Shown: positions 51,808-58,576 of the stretch, piece by piece
Position numbering within the stretch: position 1 is the first letter of the stretch
Layout: the number at the start of each line of letters is the position of its first letter
From: Croceivirga sp.
Lineage (GTDB): Bacteria > Bacteroidota > Bacteroidia > Flavobacteriales > Flavobacteriaceae
Assembly: GCA_028284935.1 (NCBI GenBank)
Contig: JANQQQ010000012.1
Coordinates: 517,387-581,386 of the forward strand
DNA: 64,000 nucleotides
Direction: 5' to 3'
Notes under the pieces: model-generated
What the model was told of the DNA's origin: nothing
Seen by the model: the letters and a program-made list of their open reading frames with translations, nothing else
Database searches by the model: none
Translations under genes and position numbers: made by a program

Positions 51808-52728
51808 ATGAAAAAGTGGTACTTTCTAGTTTTTATCCATATACTCTTGTTTTTCAAGACGACACAGGCACAGGAAAAACAAGTGATTTCTACCTTGGAA
51901 ATCTATGACCTTACCTTAGGCAAAAGGGATACGGTAATCCAAGAGCACAGCCATTTTGAGGCACCCAACTGGAGTATGACGGGAGATTATCTCATTATCA
52001 ATCAAAAAGGCAAGTTGTATAAAGTCAACCTTAAGGATAGCACAAAATCCTTAATTGAGACCGGACCCCTTCAAAACTGCAATAACGATCATGGTATTTC
52101 CTTTGACGGAAAATGGTTGGCTATTAGTAACAATGATGAAATCCAACGTTCAAGGTCCGGAACTTCACGAATTTATGTATTGCCCGTTGCTGGAGGGACA
52201 TCTCCAAAATTAATAACCTTAAAACATCCATCATATTGGCATGGATGGTCCCCGGATGGGACACAGTTGCTGTATGTGGCAGAAAGAAATGGGGATTACA
52301 ATATTTTTAGGATTTCAGTTGGTGGTGGTTCGGAAGAACAACTAACCTTTGAATCGGGGCTAGATGACGGCCCGGAATACTCCCCAGATGGGGAATACAT
52401 TTATTACAATTCCATGGCATCAGGTAAAATGGAGCTTTGGAGAATGGATAAGGATGGAACAAATAAAGAGCAGTTGACTAGGGACGCCTATTCCAATTGG
52501 TTTCCACATCCCTCACCGGATGGGCAATACCTCGTCTTTATTTCGTATTTACAGGACCAGGGGTCAAGACATCCACCCATGAAATCCGTAGCTCTAAGAT
52601 TATATGATTTAAAAACAAAAAACATAGCGAACCTATTTGAATTTACAGGGGGTCAGGGAACCATCAATGTTCCTTCTTGGTCGCCGGACGGTAAAAAATT
52701 TGCATTCGTATCTTATCGAGAGGAATAA
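51808..52728 (+). CDS. exported TolB-like/WD40 beta-propeller protein
   Basis: A 306-residue secreted protein with signal peptide MKKWYFLVFIHILLFFKTTQAQ. The rest is a PD40/WD40-type propeller: repeated WSPDGTQLLYVAERNG, YSPDGEYIYYNS, PSPDGQYLVFIS, WSPDGKKFAFVS units, as in TolB and DPP-IV propellers without the peptidase domain. Its start overlaps nothing, but its stop overlaps the pirin ATG by one base (TAATG), so the two are translationally coupled. Confidence 0.83.
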   Translation: MKKWYFLVFIHILLFFKTTQAQEKQVISTLEIYDLTLGKRDTVIQEHSHFEAPNWSMTGDYLIINQKGKLYKVNLKDSTKSLIETGPLQNCNNDHGISFDGKWLAISNNDEIQRSRSGTSRIYVLPVAGGTSPKLITLKHPSYWHGWSPDGTQLLYVAERNGDYNIFRISVGGGSEEQLTFESGLDDGPEYSPDGEYIYYNSMASGKMELWRMDKDGTNKEQLTRDAYSNWFPHPSPDGQYLVFISYLQDQGSRHPPMKSVALRLYDLKTKNIANLFEFTGGQGTINVPSWSPDGKKFAFVSYREE

Positions 52729-53729
52729 TGGAAGAAATTATTTTAAACACTTTCCCGCTAGGGTTTCCCTGGCAAACCCAAGACCCGTTTTTGTTTTGTG
52801 TGTATCACTTGGACCACTATCCAAAAGGGAATGGTGAGATGGGCCCCGACCCCATATTGTTGGAAGGGCGCAATATAGGGAATGATTTTACCATAAAAGA
52901 CGGATGGCGCATGTACCACGGGAGTACCATTCCGGGATTTCCATATCATCCCCATCGCGGATTTGAAACCATCACCATTGTCAACAAGGGCTTTTGTGAT
53001 CACTCCGATTCCCTTGGGGCGGCTGGGCGTTTTGGTCAAGGTGATGTACAATGGATGACCGCAGGCAGAGGGGTACAACATTCCGAAATGTTTCCGCTGT
53101 TGAACGATGCTAAGGAAAACACCTTGGAACTTTTTCAAATCTGGCTTAACCTTCCAAAGGAAAAGAAGTTCGTGGAACCCCATTTTAGAATGCTCTGGCA
53201 CGAAGACATTCCACTTGTAAAGGAAGAACATGCTACCATAAAAGTCATTGCCGGAAATTATCAGGGCAACCAAGCACCAGATCCTGCCCCTAATTCATGG
53301 GCCTCAAATGCAGGCGGCGAAGTGGCCATTTGGAATATTCATTTAAATCCCAATGGTGAACTTCAGTTACCAAAAGCCTCCTTCGGAGTAAACAGAACGC
53401 TCTATTTCTATGAAGGGGACTCCATTTTTATCGGGGACCGCGAGATTCGGCAGAATTATGGCATACAATTACATCCTGAACGCAACGGTATTCTAAAGTC
53501 CAGTTCAAAGGCCGCCAAACTATTGCTATTGCAGGGAAAACCGATTTCTGAACCCGTTGCGCAACAAGGGCCCTTTGTGATGAATACCCAAGAAGAACTT
53601 CGGCAGGCATTTGAGGAATATCGATTGACACAGTTCGGGGGTTGGCCCTGGCCCTATCCTGATCATGTTCACGACAAAGAAAGCGGACGATTTGCAAAAT
53701 ACCCCGATGGTACACTTGAAGAAAGATGA
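52728..53729 (+). CDS. pirin-family protein
   Basis: A 333-residue double-cupin. The metal site is in the N-terminal cupin: HPHRGFET with the following GDVQWMTAGRGVQHSE motif, as in human pirin and bacterial YhhW (quercetinase-like). Family roles include iron-dependent dioxygenation and redox-linked regulation. It starts in a one-base overlap with the TolB-like gene and its stop overlaps the next membrane protein gene by 4 bases, so it is part of a tight operon. Confidence 0.87.
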   Translation: MEEIILNTFPLGFPWQTQDPFLFCVYHLDHYPKGNGEMGPDPILLEGRNIGNDFTIKDGWRMYHGSTIPGFPYHPHRGFETITIVNKGFCDHSDSLGAAGRFGQGDVQWMTAGRGVQHSEMFPLLNDAKENTLELFQIWLNLPKEKKFVEPHFRMLWHEDIPLVKEEHATIKVIAGNYQGNQAPDPAPNSWASNAGGEVAIWNIHLNPNGELQLPKASFGVNRTLYFYEGDSIFIGDREIRQNYGIQLHPERNGILKSSSKAAKLLLLQGKPISEPVAQQGPFVMNTQEELRQAFEEYRLTQFGGWPWPYPDHVHDKESGRFAKYPDGTLEER

Positions 53730-54106
53730 GGTTAACCTTAAAACTCGCAGCCATTTACAATATACTTTGGGGAACGTGGGTGGTTTTATTTCCCAATCAT
53801 TTCTTCAAGTTGGTGGGAATGGAACCCCTCAATCATCCCATGGTTTGGCAAGGTATGGGCATGGTTGTCGGAGTCTACGGACTTGGTTATTGGTGGGCGT
53901 CCCATAAGCCTATCAAGCACTGGCCCATAATTGCTGTAGGATTTTTGGGAAAGATTTTTGGACCATTGGGTTTCTTTTATAACTATTGGAAAGGCAATGT
54001 CCCCTTTGAATTCATGTACACATTATTTACCAATGATTTTATTTGGTGGATTCCCTTCTTCCTTATTTTGAAAAAAGTCCACCAACAGACACAATGGAAA
54101 CTTTAA
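53726..54106 (+). CDS. small four-helix membrane protein
   Basis: A 126-residue integral membrane protein with four helices (about 7-24, 42-58, 66-85, 100-118) and no charged active-site motif. Homologues in this phylum are sometimes named alkyl hydroperoxide reductase through transfer of annotation, which the sequence does not support. Its last 13 bases overlap the ATG of the DoxX-like gene. Confidence 0.7.
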   Translation: MRLTLKLAAIYNILWGTWVVLFPNHFFKLVGMEPLNHPMVWQGMGMVVGVYGLGYWWASHKPIKHWPIIAVGFLGKIFGPLGFFYNYWKGNVPFEFMYTLFTNDFIWWIPFFLILKKVHQQTQWKL

Positions 54107-54494
54107 AAGTGGGGGTACCAAAAGACTAAAGGTATTCCAAAGGTATGCACTGGTTCTTTTTATGTTATTTGCCGGTCTCAACCATTTTATAAACCCGCAA
54201 TTTTACCTTCCCTTGATTCCTGATTACTTGCCCTATCCACGAATAATTAACGTTGTCTCTGGGGCTTTGGAGATTGTTCTATCGGTATTATTATTGAGCA
54301 AGAGGCTGAGAAGTGTTGGGGTATATGGCTTTCTACTGCTACTTGTGATGTTTATCCCTTCACATATACACTTTATTGAACTTGGAGCTTGTGTTCAAGG
54401 TGGACTATGCACCCCTTTGTGGGTGGCTTGGATTCGACTTTTGGTTATCCATCCAATACTACTGCTATGGGTCTGGGGCATTCGAAAGACGTAA
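54094..54494 (+). CDS. DoxX-like membrane protein, reading frame broken near its start
   Basis: A small four-helix DoxX-family protein (MLFAGLNHFINPQFYLPLIPDYLPYPRII...). The intact domain is in one frame from 54072 to 54494, but that frame has no ATG, GTG or TTG before the internal ATG at 54162, which would remove the first helix half. The natural ATG at 54094 (overlapping the previous gene by 13 bases) reads MET LKVGVPKD-stop, and a -1 shift after codon 5 restores METLKSGGTKRLKVFQRYALVLFMLFAG, the expected N-terminus. The break is at T TTA AAA (54102-54108) followed by G5 (54111-54115). It may be a real frameshift, an indel, or a programmed -1 shift. Residual function would be redox/sulfur stress, typical for DoxX. 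Confidence 0.6.
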
Positions 54495-54693
54495 AAGGTA
54501 AGAGAAAACAAGTACATTTTGTTTAACAGCTTTACTATTCAAATATTCGGCTTAACTATTACAGGACGGCCTTATCACTATTAGTTTTACTGGGTTTTAT
54601 AGAAATTTCATCAAATCGAAATTCTTTCTCCAAAATTTAAAGACCTAAACAAAATTGAATTATATTTAATTCGAATTTATTTAAAGATTACTT

Positions 54694-55119
54694 ATGCATT
54701 CGCTTGTTTATCGTTCGGTCGCAAGTGAATCCTTTACCATACCTCAGATTTATGGTATGTTGAGCAAAGCGAAGGATTATAATGCCGAACATGGCATCAC
54801 TGGATGCCTGCTCTTCCACAATAACCAATTTCTTCAACTTCTGGAAGGGGAAGAAGGGGAGGTCCTGAATTTATTCCAAAAAATCTCCTTGGACAAAAGG
54901 CATCATGATATCCAAATGGTTGAAAGTGATTTTATTCCCAATCGTGTTTTTGAAGACTGGAGCATGGCTTTTCATGATTATGGGCAAAATGGGCTTTCGG
55001 CCAATTTAAAGTTGGGTCAAATCGATTCCTTTTTCCAACAATCGGATGCTTTCAACAAAAACAGTCGTGCTGTATTGAAATTCTTTGGTTCGGTTAAGGA
55101 TGTACTTTTTGCAGGTTAG
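54694..55119 (+). CDS. BLUF-domain blue-light photoreceptor
   Basis: A 141-residue flavin-based photosensor. All five positions needed for the BLUF photocycle are present and evenly spaced: Tyr6, Asn30, Gln48, Trp89 and Met91, matching AppA Tyr21, Asn45, Gln63, Trp104 and Met106 at a constant offset of 15. The C-terminus (about 100-141) is a short helical extension that could contact a partner. No output domain is fused, so the signal is passed to another protein. The start at 54694 gives the expected N-terminal strand; TTGTTTAAC, also found before the photolyase operon, lies upstream. Confidence 0.93.
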   Translation: MHSLVYRSVASESFTIPQIYGMLSKAKDYNAEHGITGCLLFHNNQFLQLLEGEEGEVLNLFQKISLDKRHHDIQMVESDFIPNRVFEDWSMAFHDYGQNGLSANLKLGQIDSFFQQSDAFNKNSRAVLKFFGSVKDVLFAG

Positions 55120-55122
55120 GGT

Positions 55123-55524
55123 TTGACTGGTCTGGCATTACTTTTTGATACGGGTTGTTTTGTACTTATATGGATGGTTCAACTGGTCATCTATCCCAGT
55201 TTTCACTATTATCCACCTAATAACCTAAAGACTTGGCACTTGAAATACACCAAACTGATTACTTTCGTGGTACTACCATTAATGCTGGGTCAGCTGGTTA
55301 TGGGGACAATGCAAGCGGCTTCCTTTGAGTTACTCCATATCATTAAGTTGATTTGTATACTAACTACATGGTTGATCACATTTGCAGTTTTTGTTCCACT
55401 GCACAACAAAATTGACAAAACCGAAGAAACGCAGCAAGTGACCAAAGCTTTGGTCAATAAAAATTGGTTGAGAACAGGGTTGTGGAGCTTAATATTTGTT
55501 CTTTCCTTGGTAGAACACCTATAA
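55123..55524 (+). CDS. four-helix membrane protein after the BLUF gene
   Basis: A 133-residue protein with four hydrophobic helices and a conserved-looking QLVIYPSFHYYP and NWLRTGLW. The TTG start at 55123 is 3 bases after the BLUF stop; using the first ATG (55174) would cut off helix 1, so TTG is more likely. The tight spacing suggests the membrane protein and the BLUF sensor form a functional pair, the photoreceptor perhaps docking on it. It overlaps the 3' end of murA by 6 bases (convergent). Confidence 0.68.
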   Translation: MTGLALLFDTGCFVLIWMVQLVIYPSFHYYPPNNLKTWHLKYTKLITFVVLPLMLGQLVMGTMQAASFELLHIIKLICILTTWLITFAVFVPLHNKIDKTEETQQVTKALVNKNWLRTGLWSLIFVLSLVEHL

Positions 55525-56826
55525 TCTAACAATATTGGCACCTATGGCCCGTAACCTATCATCGATGTGTTCATAACCTCTGTCGATTTGCTCAATATTA
55601 TGAATGGTGGAAGTGCCCTTTGCAGATAAAGCGGCGATTAAAAGCGATACTCCCGCCCTAATATCAGGCGAGGTCATGATGGTGGCCTTTAACGTAGATT
55701 TAAAATTATGACCAATTACTGTTGCCCTATGCGGGTCGCATAGAATAATTTTTGCCCCCATATCCAACAATTTATCCACAAAGAAAAGCCTACTCTCAAA
55801 CATCTTCTGATGGATGACCACTTCTCCCCTAGCCTGTGTTGCCACTACCAAAAGTATGCTCAGTAGATCCGGTGTAAGGCCGGGCCAGGGAGCATCTGAA
55901 ATCGTCATAATGGAGCCATCTATAAAATTTTGGATTTCATAGCCTTTATCATGTTTGGGGATGTGAATGTCATCCCCAATCAGTTCCATTTGGATTCCCA
56001 AGCGTCCAAAGGCACTGGGGATTTGTCCCAAATTTTCCCAGCTCACATCTTTAATGGTAAGTTCACTTCTGGTCATGGCGGCGAGGCCTATCCAACTTCC
56101 AATCTCTATCATATCAGGAAGCATGGTATGTTCCGTACCTCCCAACGCATCCACTCCCTCAATGGTCAATAGATTTGAACCTATACCCGAAATCTTGGCC
56201 CCCATACGAACCAACATCTTGCACAGTTGTTGTAAATAGGGTTCGCAAGCCGCATTATATATGGTTGTAGTGCCTTCGGCGAGAACGGCCGCCATAATGA
56301 TATTGGCAGTTCCAGTTACCGAAGCTTCGTCCAATAACATATAGGTGCCCTTGAGTTTTTTTGCTTCAACGCCATAAAAATACTCTTCCCTATTGTATCT
56401 GAATTTGGCACCCAGTTTAATAAAACCCTCAAAATGGGTGTCCAATCGACGTCTCCCTATTTTATCCCCTCCGGGTTTGGGAATATATCCTTTTCCAAAC
56501 CTTCCCAATAAAGGTCCAACCAACATAATAGAACCCCTCAATCCTCTTCCGTCTTGCTTGAATTGACTGGATTGCAGGTAGTCTAGATTAACATCATCCG
56601 CCTTAAAGGTATAGGAACCTTTGCCCCTTTTCTGTATCTTAACGCCAAGGTCTTCCAGTAAAAAAATAAGCTTATTGACATCAACAATGTCTGGTATATT
56701 GTGGATGGTCACCTTTTCAGGTGTAAGTAATATTGCACATAAAATCTGAAGCGCTTCGTTTTTTGCACCTTGGGGAGTAATTTCACCTTGTAGTTGTTTT
56801 CCTCCCTCTATTTTAAATGTACCCAT
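55519..56826 (-). CDS. murA: UDP-GlcNAc enolpyruvyl transferase (MurA) with Asp in the fosfomycin site
   Basis: A 435-residue EPT-fold enzyme catalysing the first committed step of peptidoglycan synthesis in the cytoplasm. The fold and motifs are clear (GAKNEALQI, QDGRGLRGSIMLVGPLL, GTANIIMAAVLAEG, TSPDIRAGVSLLIAALSAKG). At the catalytic loop, where E. coli has GGCTIGAR with Cys115, this protein reads GGDKIGRR, with Asp121. Cys-to-Asp at this site is known to give natural fosfomycin resistance while keeping activity. The stop codon overlaps the preceding gene's end by 6 bases. Confidence 0.92.
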   Translation of the reverse strand: MGTFKIEGGKQLQGEITPQGAKNEALQILCAILLTPEKVTIHNIPDIVDVNKLIFLLEDLGVKIQKRGKGSYTFKADDVNLDYLQSSQFKQDGRGLRGSIMLVGPLLGRFGKGYIPKPGGDKIGRRRLDTHFEGFIKLGAKFRYNREEYFYGVEAKKLKGTYMLLDEASVTGTANIIMAAVLAEGTTTIYNAACEPYLQQLCKMLVRMGAKISGIGSNLLTIEGVDALGGTEHTMLPDMIEIGSWIGLAAMTRSELTIKDVSWENLGQIPSAFGRLGIQMELIGDDIHIPKHDKGYEIQNFIDGSIMTISDAPWPGLTPDLLSILLVVATQARGEVVIHQKMFESRLFFVDKLLDMGAKIILCDPHRATVIGHNFKSTLKATIMTSPDIRAGVSLLIAALSAKGTSTIHNIEQIDRGYEHIDDRLRAIGANIVRL

Positions 56827-56855
56827 TAAAGAACTTGTTTACACTTTTACCTATC

Positions 56856-56876
56856 GCCAAAATTTTCCATTTTGGC
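56856..56876 (-). repeat. perfect 8-bp inverted repeat upstream of murA
   Basis: GCCAAAAT (56856-56863) and ATTTTGGC (56869-56876) around 5 bases, 30 bases before the murA ATG. No T tract follows; a regulator site or leader hairpin is possible. Confidence 0.4.
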
Positions 56877-56953
56877 CACTTTTCGTCTTTTGAGCTTTCG
56901 GTGATGTCCCTATTTATTCAATTCAAAAAGTCAATTGAGTTCAAACAAAGAAG

Positions 56954-57601
56954 TTAATATCGCTTTTTGTTCCTATGCCCTTTTTGGCTTTTCTTTCCTC
57001 CGCTTCTATTGGACTTATAGTTTTTATTTTTCAAAAATTGCCCGCTATCGGTTAGACTTTCACCATCCGGAGCCAGATCGATCTGGCCATCGCTTAGTTC
57101 TTTGAGATGATCGAATATTACAGCGTCTTCCACAGAATCCTTATTCCAGTTGAGATAACACTTTTTCATGTGGTTGGCAATGGCATATTCCAAGCCGTCA
57201 CGCATATCCCCTTTTTCCCATTTTATGGCAACATCAATCATTCTTTTGATGTTGTTCCCATAAAACCTGTATTTAGGATGATTCTGAGGATATTCCAAAG
57301 GTTCAGGTCGTTGTTGCAGGACTTCTTTTGAAGTAATTGGGAAAGGGGAGTCAACATCCAATTTAAAATTGGACATGATGAACAGCTGATCCCACAGTTT
57401 ATGTTGAAAATCCGGAACATCCCGCAAGTGAGGCTGTAAATTGCCCATTACACTAATTATGGCCTTAGCGACTTTGTTCCGTTCCTCCCGATTCTCAATG
57501 GAAACCGCGTGGTCCACCATTTTTTGAAAATGACGCCCATATTCAGGGATGTGCAAAGGAGGGCGTTCTGTGTTGTATTCTAGGTTATCTACTAAATTCA
57601 A
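56954..57601 (-). CDS. DUF4290 protein
   Basis: A 215-residue soluble helical protein of the DUF4290 family, recognised from LEYNTERPPLHIPEYGRHFQKMVDHA and the central EYPQNHPKYRFYGNNIKRMIDVAIKW segment, with a basic low-complexity C-terminus. Function unknown. The start is a TTG (57601); no ATG precedes the conserved region. It lies upstream of murA on the same strand, separated by 127 bases. Confidence 0.82.
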   Translation of the reverse strand: MNLVDNLEYNTERPPLHIPEYGRHFQKMVDHAVSIENREERNKVAKAIISVMGNLQPHLRDVPDFQHKLWDQLFIMSNFKLDVDSPFPITSKEVLQQRPEPLEYPQNHPKYRFYGNNIKRMIDVAIKWEKGDMRDGLEYAIANHMKKCYLNWNKDSVEDAVIFDHLKELSDGQIDLAPDGESLTDSGQFLKNKNYKSNRSGGKKSQKGHRNKKRY

Positions 57602-57661
57602 GTTGAAATTTTTAGGAAGTAATTCGGTTGCAAAATAATAAAATTCTAACTCTTTGAGCTC

Positions 57662-57949
57662 CTAAAGGGAAATGATTCCTTCAATTACTGAGACTTCTTT
57701 ATACTTTTTTATCACCTCATCAGGGTTTTTAAGGTGTACCGTTATGGAGACACTGGTATACGTGCCCTTTTTCGACTTTTTAGACTCAATTACAGCACCC
57801 TTGGTATCAAATATAGCATGGATGGCCTTTATTTTACTTTCATCGGTAGGTACTATGAACTTATAGAAATAGTTGGAAGGCCATTGGGTATTTTCCCATA
57901 ATTGTTCCCTTAAACGCCCATAAAACTCTTCGGAATCCTTCTTTTCCAT
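57662..57949 (-). CDS. DUF493 protein
   Basis: A 95-residue alpha/beta protein of the YbeD/DUF493 family (WPSNYFYKFIVPTDESKI, KGTYTSVSITVHLKNPDEVIKKYKEV). Members bind small ligands in an ACT-like fold; role unknown. A TATCTTTG -7 box (57963-57970) sits 13 bases before the ATG. It is divergent from the NTPase-recQ-fmt operon. Confidence 0.85.
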   Translation of the reverse strand: MEKKDSEEFYGRLREQLWENTQWPSNYFYKFIVPTDESKIKAIHAIFDTKGAVIESKKSKKGTYTSVSITVHLKNPDEVIKKYKEVSVIEGIISL

Positions 57950-57985
57950 ATATTACTTTTTACAAAGATAGCGGGTAGGGCACAA

Positions 57986-58015
57986 TTTGGTATTCGCCCT
58001 CAAAGCTTAAATTTG
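57986..58015 (+). promoter_or_regulatory. two-box promoter of the NTPase-recQ-fmt operon
   Basis: TTTG (57986-57989), 18-base spacer, TAAATTTG (58008-58015): a full consensus promoter. Transcription would start near 58020-58022, at the GTG start codon, giving a leaderless mRNA. Confidence 0.65.
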
Positions 58016-58018
58016 TAT

Positions 58019-58576
58019 GTGCCTCCAAAAAGAATAGTTATTACCGGTGCTCCCGGTACGGGAAAAACAGTAATTATCAAGGAATTGGAAAACCTTGGGT
58101 ATTACTGTTATCATGAAATTATTAGGGATATGACCGCTGAGGCCAAAAAAGTTGAGGCCACCCCAAAACAGGTTTCCAATCCGCTAGTCTTTGTAAAAGA
58201 CCCCATGGAGTTCAACAAGCAGCTTATATCCGGAAGAAAACAACATTATGATCATTCCCAAATCATAAAAGAGTCGTTGTGCTTTTTTGACCGCGGAATT
58301 CCAGATGTATTGGCTTATATGGATTTTTTTGGGCAAGAATATCCTGAATCTTTTAAAAACATTGGTACGGATAACCGCTACGACCATATTTTTATTCTTC
58401 CTCCTTGGAAATCCATTTACATTTCGGACAACGAGCGCCTGGAGAGCTTTGAAGAGGCCCAGGAACTTCACAAGCATTTGTCCCACACTTACAAAAATTT
58501 GGGGTATCATCCCATTATTGTACCAAAGGCACCGATTGCGGAAAGGACTTCATTTGTATTGGAAAACATTGGCTAA
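58019..58576 (+). CDS. P-loop NTPase (AAA-type, kinase-like)
   Basis: A 185-residue nucleotide-binding protein with Walker A GAPGTGKT near residue 10-17 and a LIPDAL-type second half; it resembles the AAA_28 family of small ATP/GTP-binding proteins. The longest frame begins with a TTG at 58013, but that codon is inside the -7 promoter box, so the real start is the GTG at 58019, which would be the first codon of a leaderless message. Its stop overlaps the recQ ATG (TAATG), so recQ translation is coupled. Confidence 0.82.
   Translation: MPPKRIVITGAPGTGKTVIIKELENLGYYCYHEIIRDMTAEAKKVEATPKQVSNPLVFVKDPMEFNKQLISGRKQHYDHSQIIKESLCFFDRGIPDVLAYMDFFGQEYPESFKNIGTDNRYDHIFILPPWKSIYISDNERLESFEEAQELHKHLSHTYKNLGYHPIIVPKAPIAERTSFVLENIG

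Noticed and set aside
54162..54494. Treating the ATG at 54162 as the simple start of the DoxX-like gene
   Set aside because: The protein sequence continues upstream in the same frame with a conserved-looking first helix (RLKVFQRYALVLF) and the region lacks any start codon, so the internal ATG would remove real domain sequence.
58013..58018. TTG as start of the P-loop NTPase
   Set aside because: It lies inside the -7 promoter box; the GTG six bases later fits a leaderless message.
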